Shown: positions 17,773-28,212, counted from the first letter of the stretch. The stretch is DNA of 64,000 nt from Candidatus Gastranaerophilales bacterium (GCA_944324165.1 CALUVG010000007.1:18577-82576); one strand, 5' to 3'. The notes: generated from the sequence alone by a model not told the origin. Numbers and translations are program-made.

Positions 17773-19581
17773 ATGAAATTAAACAATTTTAGACAATTTG
17801 TAAAAAATTATGGAAAATCCAGATATTTAAAACTCGGCATTTTCTTTATAATGTCGCTATTTGCCGGCTTTTTGGAATTTATTGGTATTGCCTTAATTTA
17901 TCCTTTTATAATGATGATTATAAATCCTGATTTTGTAACAAATTCAATATACTATAGAAAATTTGTAGAAATTATTAAAATAGATAATTCAACTGTTCTT
18001 GCTTTTACTATAGGGGTTTCCATACTATCAATATTTATTTTAAAGAATGTATACATAATTTTTAATACCTATATGCAAACAAAATTTGTTACAAACTGGA
18101 AAAAGGATTTGACTAAACGTTTTATGGAATACTTTATATATGCCCCTTATAAAGAAACAATGAGTATTTCACAAGCAGATAAAATGTATATTTTAACTAC
18201 TCTCATAGGGCAATCAATTGATGGCTTTATAATGCGTGCACTTAACTTAATAACAAATGCACTTATAATAATAATGATTATAACCCTCTTGTTTATAAAG
18301 TTTCCCCTTGCTGCAACTGCAACAATAATTTTTGTAGTTTTGAGTATGAGTATTCAAAATAAATATTTTAAGAACAAAATAAGTAAATTATCCAAAATAT
18401 TAAGTGAAAAATCTCAAAATTATAATAAAACTATTCTTGAAATCATCAGTAATCTTAAAGAGTTTAAGATTTTATCAGCAGAAAATGCATTTTATGAAAA
18501 TTATGTATCGCAAGAGGCTGAATTTCGAAAATTACAATCTATCAACGGATTTTACGCTTCAATACCCCCATATATTATTGAAATATTAATTGTAGTTTCT
18601 CTTTTATTATTGGGAGCGATAATTTCAATAAATAATATATCTAACAATTCCGCATTAGTGGCATCATATGCAATAATTGCGGCAGCTATATTCCGTATAG
18701 CACCTGCACTAAACAGAATACAGACATCAATAATCAATATTAATTCATCAAGAGAATTCGTTCGTAAAATAAATGAATATTATGACAAATTCCAATTGAA
18801 TAGGTTTAAACCTTACCGTGCAGACAGTAAAAAGCGTTTAAACTTTAGAAATAAAATAGAACTTAAAAATGTGAATTTTTCTTATGTAAAGGGGAAACGA
18901 GTAATTAAGAATTTATCCCTAACGATCGAAAAAGGTGATTCTATAGGTATAATTGGTTTATCAGGAGCCGGTAAGAGTACACTTGCAGATATAATAATGG
19001 GATTATTGCCAGTAGAGTCCGGCGAAATACTAGTTGATGATATTAAATTAACGGCAAAGAATTATCCTTATTTTCGTAACACGATCGGTTATGTACCTCA
19101 GCAGGTAAATGTTTTGGACAAATCATTCCGTGAAAATATAGCATGGGGAGTTCCCCAAAAGGAGATAAACGATGGGACAATAATCCATGTTCTTGAGGCA
19201 GCACAAATATATGATGTGGTACAAAGTTATGAAGACGGGCTGAATGCGAAACCACTGGTAAATTCAACAGGTTTGTCTCAGGGACAAAAACAACGCCTGG
19301 CAATAGCAAGAGCATTATATAGAGATCCTGAAATTTTAATTCTGGATGAGGCAACCTCATCATTGGATGTTCAGATTGAAAATGAAATAACAGAAATGTT
19401 GAGTCGTCTAATGGGTGACAAGACAGTAATAGCAATTGCCCATAGATTATCTACATTAAAAGCCTGTAATAAACTGGTTTACCTGAAAGAAGGTCAAATA
19501 GTAGATATTGGGACATTTGAAGAACTTGCAAAACGACACGAAGATTTTGAGAATTTAGTCAGACTATCTTCATTAAAATAG
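17773..19581 (+). CDS. ABC transporter, fused permease-ATPase (MsbA/PglK-like half transporter)
   Basis: Homodimeric exporter half of 602 residues. Six transmembrane helices lie in about 20-320 (for example FFIMSLFAGFLEFIGIALIYPFI and ILIVVSLLLLGAIISI). The ATPase domain follows, with Walker A IGLSGAGKST (about 395), Q-loop YVPQQVNVLD, signature STGLSQGQKQRLAIARAL, Walker B LILDEATSSLD and the H-loop IAHRLST. An AAGGA site precedes the ATG. No partner genes are adjacent, so the substrate is unknown; lipid-linked saccharides or lipids are typical for this subgroup. Confidence 0.9.
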   Translation: MKLNNFRQFVKNYGKSRYLKLGIFFIMSLFAGFLEFIGIALIYPFIMMIINPDFVTNSIYYRKFVEIIKIDNSTVLAFTIGVSILSIFILKNVYIIFNTYMQTKFVTNWKKDLTKRFMEYFIYAPYKETMSISQADKMYILTTLIGQSIDGFIMRALNLITNALIIIMIITLLFIKFPLAATATIIFVVLSMSIQNKYFKNKISKLSKILSEKSQNYNKTILEIISNLKEFKILSAENAFYENYVSQEAEFRKLQSINGFYASIPPYIIEILIVVSLLLLGAIISINNISNNSALVASYAIIAAAIFRIAPALNRIQTSIININSSREFVRKINEYYDKFQLNRFKPYRADSKKRLNFRNKIELKNVNFSYVKGKRVIKNLSLTIEKGDSIGIIGLSGAGKSTLADIIMGLLPVESGEILVDDIKLTAKNYPYFRNTIGYVPQQVNVLDKSFRENIAWGVPQKEINDGTIIHVLEAAQIYDVVQSYEDGLNAKPLVNSTGLSQGQKQRLAIARALYRDPEILILDEATSSLDVQIENEITEMLSRLMGDKTVIAIAHRLSTLKACNKLVYLKEGQIVDIGTFEELAKRHEDFENLVRLSSLK

Positions 19582-19640
19582 AATTAAAAGGTATAAAAGT
19601 AGAGAAAATTTAAATAAAATAAAAAAAATCAAAAAAAGGT

Positions 19641-19669
19641 CTTTACAAATAATTTTTTTCATATTAATA
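19641..19669 (+). promoter_or_regulatory. Promoter of tRNA-Asn
   Basis: TTTACA (19641-19646), 17-base spacer and TAATAT (19664-19669). The predicted start is about 9 bases before the mature tRNA. Confidence 0.7.
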
Positions 19670-19684
19670 TAAGAAGGTAAACAT

Positions 19685-19756
19685 TCCTCAGTAGCTCAAT
19701 GGCGGAGCAACCGGCTGTTAACCGGTAGGTTGTTGGTTCGAGTCCAACCTGGGGAG
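19685..19756 (+). tRNA. tRNA-Asn (GTT)
   Basis: A complete cloverleaf: acceptor TCCTCAG/CTGGGGA, D-arm GCTC/GAGC, anticodon stem ACCGG/CCGGT with loop CTGTTAA (anticodon GTT), T-arm GTTGG/CCAAC with loop TTCGAGT, discriminator G. CCA is not encoded. A T-run starts directly after the gene. Confidence 0.95.
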
Positions 19757-19976
19757 TTTTTTTATTGTTAAAATTTAAGCAGGATGCAGTCCTGCGTTTG
19801 TTTTAACTAAAGTTCTAGAAGTTGGACGAGAACCACAAGGCAAAGCCTTGTTTTAGGTTCGAGCGCGAGCCGGCAGAGGGCGAAGGCTTGGCGGCGAAAT
19901 GGCAAAGCCATTGCAGACGACAACCGTAGACCCGTTTAACGCCGGCGAGCAAGACAGTCCAACCTGGGGAGTTTTT
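19742..19976 (+). repeat. tRNA-Asn 3'-end copies flanking a GC-richer insert
   Basis: The last ~15 bases of tRNA-Asn and its T-run (about 19742-19763) recur at 19956-19976, after ~190 bases that are visibly more GC-rich than the surroundings and contain no credible gene. A third copy with the same tail sequence (TTATTGTTAAAAT, then GCAGGATGCAG) is at 21328-21386. Both downstream copies are preceded by GCGAGCAAGAC. This resembles attachment-site duplication at a tRNA, but no integrase is present. Confidence 0.6.
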
Positions 19977-19980
19977 ACAT

Positions 19981-20010
19981 AAAAAGGACTGGCTAAGACC
20001 AGTCCTTTTT
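19981..20010. terminator. Hairpin terminator
   Basis: A 12-bp stem AAAAAGGACTGG/CCAGTCCTTTTT with a 6-base loop lies after the second tRNA-Asn tail copy. Confidence 0.75.
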
Positions 20011-20064
20011 ATGTAGGCATTTCTAAGTGTTCTTTTACAGAGTAATTTGGTCGGAAGTATTTTT

Positions 20065-20100
20065 TGTCATTGCGAGGGCAAAAGTCCGAAACAATCTAGC
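20065..20100. repeat. REP-like dispersed repeat fragment
   Basis: Contains the TGTCATTGCGAGG ... ACAATCTA signature that I know as a dispersed intergenic repeat in many bacterial genomes. TCGGAAGT occurs on both sides (about 20051 and 20112). From 20011 to 20310 I see nothing else with coding character. Confidence 0.4.
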
Positions 20101-20310
20101 TTTTAGGCGGTCGGAAGTGGTTTGATTATCTCAATTTCAAATTACCCACTTTACTCTTTTTCTACTCACTCAGAATTTTTAATTTTTGCAAAATTAGCTT
20201 TTTCTTTACTTCACAAGCCGATTTTTCCCCCGAGTAATTAAAGAGTAGTTTGAGTAATTTGAGTATTTTCAATTTGTTGGGTTAAAAAAACAAAGTACAA
20301 AACTGTAGTT

Positions 20311-20973
20311 TTACAAATTTTCTTGCTTTAATTTCAATTTTATTAAAATAAATTCGGAGTCATTTATCTGATTACCGAATGTTATAACTTTAGTTTTGAT
20401 TATTTGAGGATTTTCAATGAGTTCGTAGATGTTATTTACAGGTAGACAAACTAAGCCTTGATCCCCCTCTGGATATACAAACATATGAGAGTTTCGTGGC
20501 ATTTCAATTTCGAATAATGCTCTTTTATTTATAGATTTTGAAACATTGGCTAAGTCACAGAATCTCGCAGCATATTTGTAATCATATGAAGTAAAAGTTA
20601 ACAATTCATGACAAGCTCCGTTATTAAACGAAAATAAATCTCCTTTTTTCATTGCACAAACATTATTTATGAAATTACTTCTAATCAGTTCCTCTCCATC
20701 TAACGGAGGTTTCATCGTTGCAATACCTCTGTATAAAGTATGGGGGAGTATGCTTGTTCCTCTCCAGGTAATAGATTTTAATCCAGGATCAATATTCGTC
20801 AAATTAAGCATTTCTAATTCTTGTTTAGAAAATATTTTTTCATCAACACTTGTTTTTATAGCATATCTTAAATCAATAACACCTTTTTTTATTAAACTTT
20901 CATTTAATTTTGCATTAAAAGACGGATGCTTATAAGGATTATGTGATAAATTTACAGGTGTAATAATATTCAT
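20311..20973 (-). CDS. Tagged protein, possible ADP-ribosyltransferase-like fold
   Basis: A 220-residue protein lying between tRNA-Asn tail copies. The leader MNIITPVNLSHNPYKHPSFNAK carries a variant of the Phe tag. The rest suggests a mono-ADP-ribosyltransferase layout: LYRGIA (Arg motif, about 92-96), a Gly-rich FNNGACHELLTFTSYD segment like the Ser-Thr-Ser motif followed by AARF, and a late YPEGDQGLVCLPVN region where the catalytic E-x-E strand would lie. The Glu is replaced by Gln or shifted, so activity is doubtful. This fold call is a pattern judgement only; alternatives include an unrelated tagged protein. Confidence 0.45.
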   Translation of the reverse strand: MNIITPVNLSHNPYKHPSFNAKLNESLIKKGVIDLRYAIKTSVDEKIFSKQELEMLNLTNIDPGLKSITWRGTSILPHTLYRGIATMKPPLDGEELIRSNFINNVCAMKKGDLFSFNNGACHELLTFTSYDYKYAARFCDLANVSKSINKRALFEIEMPRNSHMFVYPEGDQGLVCLPVNNIYELIENPQIIKTKVITFGNQINDSEFILIKLKLKQENL

Positions 20974-21677
20974 AATAATAACAAAACTCGTAAAAGATTT
21001 TTTTTGCTAGTTTGCCGGTCAGATTTACTAATTACGCTTTTTAATTGTTGGTATAGTAATGTCAACTTATTTTGAGATACTCAAACTCCCCGTTAAAAAT
21101 TCTTAAACCGACTGTATTAAGGCAATAAAACCCGTAAATATAAATTTTGCTAATTAAAAAATCAAGTTTGTAGCTTGGATTTTCCCCAAACACAAAGTGT
21201 CCCCAAATAATCAAACCATCTGTAACAAGTAGCCAAACCATGTGTTCTTTTACAGGAGCTTTCTTTGCTGCAAGCTCTTGCTTGCAAGAAGAAAGTCCGG
21301 AATGCCGTTATACGCGAGCGAGCAAGACAACCTGGGGAGTTTTTTTATTGTTAAAATTAAAGCAGGATGCAGCCCTGCGTTTGTGTTGTTTGGAGAGTCT
21401 GGTGTTTGAGAACCAACCAACCCGAAGGGCTCTTGTGAAGAGTCCAGCGGATTTGCGTACGGATGGAGCAAACGTAGGTTGTAGGTTGGGGTTTCTACCC
21501 AAACAAATATGATAAATATATCATTGAATGTAACATTTTGTAGATTAAAATAAAACATTAAATGCACTCTGTCGTCTCAATATCACCAGAATGCTCTTTG
21601 CTTGCATTTTTATAATGACAATTCTGACCTAAAACACACCAAATTTTTACGTTTCGATTCTTTATCTGCTTTTTACT
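20974..21677. other. Gene-poor repeat region
   Basis: 704 bases with no supported gene. The third tRNA-Asn tail copy with its GCAGGATGCAG extension is at 21328-21386, preceded by GCGAGCAAGAC. A short inverted repeat (GCAAGCTCTTGCTTGC) lies near 21271-21286. Reading frames across 21240-21567 on both strands overlap these repeats and show no protein family. Confidence 0.6.
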
Positions 21678-22514
21678 TTAATAATTTATAATTGCCTGAA
21701 CGAACTCCGGATCGTAGTGGTTTACAAAGATACTTGAGCCTTTATCCATTTTTCGCATCGTTTCAATGTCTTCATTGGAAAGTTCAAAATCGAGAATTTC
21801 AAAATTTTCTTTCATTCTTTCTTTGTGTGTAGATTTTGGAATTACTATAACATTTTCCTGAGTTAAAAACCTCAAAGCAACCTGAGCAACTGTTTTGTTG
21901 TATTTAGTCCCGATAGATTTCAAAATTTCATTGTTGAAGAAATTATTTTCGCCTCTTGCCATTGGAGACCAGGACATTAGTTGTGTTTCAAATTTATTCA
22001 TATACTCACGCAACACTTTTTGTTGCTGGAATACATGTGTTTCCATCTGGTTAATCATAGGTTTAATTTCAACAAAATTGCACAAATCAACGTATCTGTC
22101 AGGGAAAAAGTTGCTTACGCCTATTGCTCTGACTTTACCATCTTTATATGCCTTTTCCATTGCCCTGTATGTCCCGTAATAGTCACCGAACGGTTGATGA
22201 ATTAACAGCAAATCCACATAATCCGTTTGTAATTTTTTTAGGGATTCATCAATGGATCTTGCGGCTTTTTCTTCACCTGAATTTGTTATCCAGACTTTTG
22301 TTACAAGAAAGAATTCCTCTCTATTAATTCCGGATTTTTTAACGGCAGCCCCCACACCTTCTTCGTTGTAATAGGCTTGTGCCGTATCAATCAATCTATA
22401 GCCGGTATCAATAGCGTCAGTCACACATCTTTCACATTCTTTCGGGTCAACAAGAAAAACCCCGTAACCTAAAATCGGCATTTCTACACCGTTATTCAAA
22501 TTAACTGTTTGCAT
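21678..22514 (-). CDS. Aldo/keto reductase (AKR5-like)
   Basis: NADPH-dependent TIM-barrel reductase of 278 residues. Visible are the catalytic Asp in LIDTAQAYYNEEG with Tyr at AYYNE, Lys in VTKVWI, His in LLIHQPFGD, and the cofactor loop VIPKSTHKERMKEN. It is 18 bases after the second reductase gene and shares its TetR-controlled operon. Likely reduces small aldehydes or ketones such as methylglyoxal, but substrate cannot be read from sequence. Confidence 0.92.
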   Translation of the reverse strand: MQTVNLNNGVEMPILGYGVFLVDPKECERCVTDAIDTGYRLIDTAQAYYNEEGVGAAVKKSGINREEFFLVTKVWITNSGEEKAARSIDESLKKLQTDYVDLLLIHQPFGDYYGTYRAMEKAYKDGKVRAIGVSNFFPDRYVDLCNFVEIKPMINQMETHVFQQQKVLREYMNKFETQLMSWSPMARGENNFFNNEILKSIGTKYNKTVAQVALRFLTQENVIVIPKSTHKERMKENFEILDFELSNEDIETMRKMDKGSSIFVNHYDPEFVQAIINY

Positions 22515-22532
22515 ATCTTATTCTCCTTATAA

Positions 22533-23537
22533 TTAATTCTTAAAATCTATTGCTTTGACGGAACCCAGTTTGTGAATATCCTCGTCTGTTCTGTTACCGT
22601 AAATTGTAATTTTATTTAATTCAGATTCTATGTTGTTGAATTCTTCATCTGTCAAAACAACATCAGCTGCACCAAGATTTTCTACAACTCTTTCATCTTT
22701 TCTCATCCCCGGAATTGGTACAACATGTGGATATTTATGGAGCATCCAGGCTAAAGAAATTTGTGCAGGAGTTATCCCTTTTTTATCTGCAACCTCATGC
22801 AGCAAATCCAACAAAGGCTGATTTTTCTCAACATTTTCAGGATTAAATCTTGTTATGACCCGTCTTACGTCATCACCTTTGTATTCTGTATTTTTAGAGT
22901 ATTTTCCGCTTAAAAATCCTGATGCCATCGGTGAAAAAGCTACAAATCCTATATTCAACTCCTGACATGCCGGAATAACATCACGCTCAAACATTCTTTC
23001 CATCATAGAATATTCGCTTTGAATTGCTGTTAAAGGAGTTACGGCATGCGCCTTTCTTATCTGTTCTTCAGTAGATTGAGATTGCCCCCATGCACGAATT
23101 TTTCCTTCTTTAATAAATTCCCCCATCCAGCCTGCGACCTCTTCAACATTACTGTCTAAAGGCACTCTGTGTTCGTAATAGATATCAATGTAATCGGTTT
23201 GTAGTCTTTTTAAAGAGTCATTAAGAGCATTTGTTACACCTTTTTTACTCAATTTTCCCTCAGGAATTTTCTGTCCGGGCTGAAAAACAGGCACAAATTT
23301 TGTTGTCAAAATAATTTTATCTCTGAAAGGTTTGACTGCTTTTCCTACCAATTCTTCATTTATATAAGGTCCGTAAGCTTCTGCGGTATCAAATAATGTA
23401 CAGCCCAAATCGTAAGCTTTGTTTATTAATCTTATTGAATCTTCTTCAGGCGGAACAGCACCATAACCATGGCTAAACCCCATACAGCCCATACCAACGG
23501 CTGAAACTTCAATATCTCTAAGTTTTTTGTATTTCAT
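22533..23537 (-). CDS. Aldo/keto reductase (AKR13/YajO-like)
   Basis: A 334-residue barrel reductase. It shows GCMGFSHGYG at the N-terminus, LFDTAEAYGPYINEE with catalytic Asp/Tyr, ILTTKF (Lys) and YYEHRVP, where His takes the usual place. The cofactor-binding end is VPIPGMRKDERVVENLGA. It lies 12 bases after the TetR regulator gene with an AGGAGG ribosome site, so the regulator and both reductases form one operon. Confidence 0.92.
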   Translation of the reverse strand: MKYKKLRDIEVSAVGMGCMGFSHGYGAVPPEEDSIRLINKAYDLGCTLFDTAEAYGPYINEELVGKAVKPFRDKIILTTKFVPVFQPGQKIPEGKLSKKGVTNALNDSLKRLQTDYIDIYYEHRVPLDSNVEEVAGWMGEFIKEGKIRAWGQSQSTEEQIRKAHAVTPLTAIQSEYSMMERMFERDVIPACQELNIGFVAFSPMASGFLSGKYSKNTEYKGDDVRRVITRFNPENVEKNQPLLDLLHEVADKKGITPAQISLAWMLHKYPHVVPIPGMRKDERVVENLGAADVVLTDEEFNNIESELNKITIYGNRTDEDIHKLGSVKAIDFKN

Positions 23538-23549
23538 AATTAACCTCCT

Positions 23550-24158
23550 TTAGTTTACTTTAATATATTGTTTAAATATTGCATCAATCTGAATTTCACA
23601 AAATCTTTGAGTCCAATCAAGCGGTTCAAATTTTCCGTCCGACATACACCAGCAGGTCATCATTCCGTAAAGTTCAGATATTATAATATGCGTCAAAAGT
23701 TCAACAGGAGTATCTTCTTTTAACTCACCGTTTGAAACAGCATTCTCTAAAATTCCTTTTAGCATTTCAAAATCGTATTTCCATTTCTGTCCGTCTTTGG
23801 TATCAGGAACACTATTAGGATCTAATACATCTCTCGTCCATTGTCTGCAAACATTTATTCCGCAGGATTCAACACATTCCATAAAACGATAGAAATAATG
23901 CGGCAGCTTTTCTATTATAGTTAAATCATTCATTTTTTCCAGCTCTTCCGCAATTTCGCCAAAAGGCACTCTACTTATATCAAGAACTATATCTTCCTTT
24001 CTTTTAAAATATGTATAAAATGTTCCTTTTGCTACTCCGGCTTTTTTAGTTATATCTTCCACATTTATTGCATCAAATCCCTTTTCTTTAAGCAATTCAA
24101 GTCCGGCTGTTATAAGCTTACGTCTGGTCTCAAGTGCCGCTGTCTGTCTTTTGTTCAT
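23550..24158 (-). CDS. TetR-family transcriptional regulator
   Basis: A 202-residue repressor. The N-terminal helix-turn-helix (about 8-55) has LITAGLELLKEKGFDAINVEDITKKAG, then VAKGTFYTYFKRKEDI; the rest is an effector-binding helical domain rich in Cys and Met. It heads the operon with the two aldo/keto reductases. A nested palindrome covers the -35 of its own promoter, so autorepression relieved by a small electrophile or similar ligand is likely. Confidence 0.93.
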   Translation of the reverse strand: MNKRQTAALETRRKLITAGLELLKEKGFDAINVEDITKKAGVAKGTFYTYFKRKEDIVLDISRVPFGEIAEELEKMNDLTIIEKLPHYFYRFMECVESCGINVCRQWTRDVLDPNSVPDTKDGQKWKYDFEMLKGILENAVSNGELKEDTPVELLTHIIISELYGMMTCWCMSDGKFEPLDWTQRFCEIQIDAIFKQYIKVN

Positions 24159-24181
24159 AGCTTACTCCTGTTTATAATAAC

Positions 24182-24225
24182 ATAATATCATATAACTGAC
24201 CAAAAGTCAATGACTTATAGTCAGT
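24182..24225 (-). promoter_or_regulatory. TetR operator overlapping the operon promoter
   Basis: On the minus strand the promoter is TTGACT (24210-24205), 17 bases, then TATTAT (24187-24182). A 31-base nested palindrome (24195-24225) with arms ACTGAC/GTCAGT and inner arms AAGTCA/TGACTT overlaps the -35. This is the expected site for the adjacent TetR protein. Confidence 0.8.
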
Positions 24226-24313
24226 TTGTTAAAAACATTTTACAATTTCATAATTTTTTATTGTATTATATCTAGTGAAAACTATCATTAGTGTTATATC
24301 CAAGGAGAATTTT

Positions 24314-24658
24314 ATGAATAAGTGTAAAATAACTGTTCTAAAAAAAACATTTGATGAAGATTTAGTAAAAGAATACGGAGCAGAAGGGTTAACCGCATGC
24401 CCTATGCTCAGAGAAGGTCAGGTATTTTATGCCGACTACGCAAAACCGGAAGGATTTTGCGATGAAGCATGGAAAGCAATTTATCAGTATGTGTTTGCGC
24501 TTTCACATGGAGCAGGGAATGATGTTTTCTACTATGGAGACTGGATAAGAACTCCGGGAGTTGCTATTTGCAGCTGTAATGACGGATTAAGACCGGTTAT
24601 TTTTAAAATAGAAACGACTAACGAAGTTTCAGAGATTGATTATACGCCGGTTGAATAA
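24314..24658 (+). CDS. TIGR04076-family small protein
   Basis: A 114-residue cytoplasmic protein. I start at ATG 24314, which has AAGGAG eight bases upstream; the longer frame from 24275 has none. It fits the TIGR04076 group as I know it: an N-terminal KITVLKKTF strand, CPMLREGQVF in the middle, EAWKAIYQYVFAL, then WIRTPGVAICSCNDGLRPVIFKIE. Cys and Trp positions suggest ligand or metal contact, but no function is established. It sits 15 bases before the DUF1848-like gene. Confidence 0.75.
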   Translation: MNKCKITVLKKTFDEDLVKEYGAEGLTACPMLREGQVFYADYAKPEGFCDEAWKAIYQYVFALSHGAGNDVFYYGDWIRTPGVAICSCNDGLRPVIFKIETTNEVSEIDYTPVE

Positions 24659-24673
24659 ATTTTGAGGTTTGAC

Positions 24674-25603
24674 ATGATAATAAACACAGGCGGGCGAACA
24701 GATACTGTAAATTATTACAGTGAATGGCTGCTAAAAAGATTTCGAGATGGAGTTGTTTATACCAGAAACCCTCTTTTTCCTAATAATGTGTATAAATATA
24801 TATTAACACCAGATCTGGTAGACTGCATAATCTTCTGCTCGAAAAATTACGAGCCTATTTTAAATCGCATACATGAAATTACAAACAAGTTTAACGTCTT
24901 TTGCCACTACACAATAACGGCATACGAAAAAGATATTGAACCTAATGTTCCGGATATAAACACAAGCATTAACACATTAATCCGCCTTTCTAAAATAGTA
25001 GGGAAAAACAGAGTTGCCTGGAGATACGATCCCATATTATTAACAAACAAGTATACTGTTGAAAGGCATCTTGGAACATTTAATTATATGGCTGAAAGAA
25101 TCGCCCCTTATGCAGCTTTCTGCATTTTCAGTTTTGTAGAGATGTATAAAAAACTTGAAAAAAACATGCCCGAACTCATACCATTTACTAATGATGACAA
25201 AATTCAAATTCTATACGGACTCGGCAAAACTGCTAAAAAATATAATTTAAAAATACAAACATGCGCAGCCTCTGAAGATTACACACAATACGGCATTGAA
25301 AATTCAGGCTGTATAACATCAAAAATACTTGCACAATCAAACAATTTAAATATTAAAAATATACAGCACAAGGGAAACCGGAAAAATTGCCGCTGTCTGC
25401 CTTCCAGAGATATTGGAGCTTATGACACCTGTCCCAACGGCTGTAAATACTGTTATGCAAACCAAAACCCTGAAATTGCATATAAAAACATAAAATTTCA
25501 TAATCCGAATTCACCTATATTGATAGGTAATATAGACAAAACGGATAATATCATTGAGGCAAAACAAGAAAGTTTTGCCCTGCCTCAACGACGATTATTC
25601 TAA
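24674..25603 (+). CDS. DUF1848-family protein
   Basis: A 309-residue protein started at ATG 24674 because GAGG lies just upstream. It begins MIINTGGRTDTVNYYSEWLLKR, with RNPLFPNNVY and FCHYTITAYEKDIEPN, which I associate with DUF1848, a family with TIM-barrel-like, spore-photolyase-like features. The C-terminal part has a Cys cluster (CRCLPSRDIGAYDTCPNGCKYCYAN), able to bind an Fe-S cluster. Function is unknown. Its stop is 16 bases from the convergent gdhA stop. Confidence 0.78.
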   Translation: MIINTGGRTDTVNYYSEWLLKRFRDGVVYTRNPLFPNNVYKYILTPDLVDCIIFCSKNYEPILNRIHEITNKFNVFCHYTITAYEKDIEPNVPDINTSINTLIRLSKIVGKNRVAWRYDPILLTNKYTVERHLGTFNYMAERIAPYAAFCIFSFVEMYKKLEKNMPELIPFTNDDKIQILYGLGKTAKKYNLKIQTCAASEDYTQYGIENSGCITSKILAQSNNLNIKNIQHKGNRKNCRCLPSRDIGAYDTCPNGCKYCYANQNPEIAYKNIKFHNPNSPILIGNIDKTDNIIEAKQESFALPQRRLF

Positions 25604-25619
25604 AAGTTTACTAATGAAA

Positions 25620-26981
<1,362 letters not shown>

Positions 26982-27062
26982 TTATTTTTTATACTACTTT
27001 TCTACTATTGTAGCATATTTATTACAATATTTCAAATTTTATTAAGTATTTTATTTATTAGA

Positions 27063-27091
27063 TTGAATTTTGCAATTACATATGTTAAAAT
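27063..27091 (+). promoter_or_regulatory. Promoter of the SIMPL operon
   Basis: TTGAAT (27063-27068), 17-base spacer, TAAAAT (27086-27091). A leader of about 35 bases with an AAGGAG ribosome site leads to the ATG at 27134: a conventional, non-leaderless unit. Confidence 0.7.
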
Positions 27092-27133
27092 AAATAGTAG
27101 TATCCAGTTTAGTTAGTAAGGAGTTTTATTAGT

Positions 27134-27859
27134 ATGTTAGAAAAATTAGAAAAATTTCAAATTGTATTGATGGCTGTTATACTTGCATTGGGTGCTGTAT
27201 GGGCAGTAAATACTGCGACATCAAATATTGTTAAAGACAATATTGCCGTAACCGGCTCTGCTTATGAGATTGTTCAATCTGACTCCGGTATGTTTGAATT
27301 TGATATTGTAACCCGCCAGCCCAATAGAGTTGCAGCATACACACTCGTTCAAAAACAAATTCCTGAAGTTATTTCATATTTAAAAGATAAAGGTTTTAGT
27401 GACGATGCGATTGAAATAAAAACAAGCAACGGCTATAACACTTATAAATATAATTCTAACGGCGTAAGCACAAATGAAATAGCTTATTACAATCTTACCC
27501 AGCCTATTGTTGTAAAATCAACCGATGTTCAAAAAATCAAAGAAACTTCCGTTGACATACAAACACTTATTTCAAAAGGTATCGAAATAAACCCTATGCC
27601 TCCGCAGTATTATTATTCCAAACTGTCAGATATGAAGGTTAATTTATTGAAAGAAGCAACAACTGATGCTAAAGTCAGAGCTGCCGCCATGCTCAATGCG
27701 ACACATAATAAGGTTGGTAATATTGAATCTGTAAGAATGGGGGTTTTTCAGATTACTCCTGTAGATTCAACCAGTGTTTCAGATATGGGAATAAATGATA
27801 CTTCTACCATTGAGAAGAAAGTTACAGCTGTAGCTAATGTTGTATTCAGAATAAAATAG
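27134..27859 (+). CDS. SIMPL-domain (DUF541) protein, membrane-anchored
   Basis: A 241-residue protein with one N-terminal hydrophobic helix (about 10-32), then a SIMPL domain: NIAVTGSAYEIVQSD, alternating strands and helices, and the typical TTDAKVRAAAML segment near the C-terminal third. Family members are periplasmic or surface proteins forming oligomers, with a suggested role in stress tolerance. Followed 11 bases later by a small secreted protein gene, so probably co-transcribed. Confidence 0.85.
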   Translation: MLEKLEKFQIVLMAVILALGAVWAVNTATSNIVKDNIAVTGSAYEIVQSDSGMFEFDIVTRQPNRVAAYTLVQKQIPEVISYLKDKGFSDDAIEIKTSNGYNTYKYNSNGVSTNEIAYYNLTQPIVVKSTDVQKIKETSVDIQTLISKGIEINPMPPQYYYSKLSDMKVNLLKEATTDAKVRAAAMLNATHNKVGNIESVRMGVFQITPVDSTSVSDMGINDTSTIEKKVTAVANVVFRIK

Positions 27860-27870
27860 AGGTTTTAGTT

Positions 27871-28176
27871 ATGAAAAAGATTTTACACACTACATTAATT
27901 TTATGTGGATTGGGCGCAATTTTGACAAATGCTGCTTTAGCGTTTCCCGAAACCTATTCTTCTAACGACCACAATATGACAATCTTACGGGAACAACAGT
28001 TTCGTTTTCAAGAATTTGATACCAATAAGGATTTTCAGGAACAAAAACAGAAAAAATTACTTGAAGATGAAAATTATGTAAAACGCGTTAACGAAAAAAA
28101 AGTTATTAAAAGCATTTCGCAGCCTAAAGAATTTGTAGAAGAAAACGGGGAAATAAAGATTAAAGGAACCAATTAA
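27871..28176 (+). CDS. Small secreted charged protein
   Basis: A 101-residue protein with a clear signal peptide (MKKILHTTLILCGLGAILTN, cleavage after ALA near 24). The mature part is Gln/Glu/Lys-rich and probably helical (REQQFRFQEFDTN, KDFQEQKQKKLLEDE). No family recognised. It shares the SIMPL transcript and ends in a hairpin terminator. It may be a partner of the SIMPL protein. Confidence 0.65.
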   Translation: MKKILHTTLILCGLGAILTNAALAFPETYSSNDHNMTILREQQFRFQEFDTNKDFQEQKQKKLLEDENYVKRVNEKKVIKSISQPKEFVEENGEIKIKGTN

Positions 28177-28212
28177 TGAGTCCAAAACGCAACAATCATA
28201 TTTTTTCAAAAG

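Noticed and set aside
21240..21567. Long reading frames on both strands in the repeat region after the possible ADP-ribosyltransferase
   Set aside because: They run through the tRNA-Asn tail copy and its terminator, show no protein family, and lack ribosome sites.
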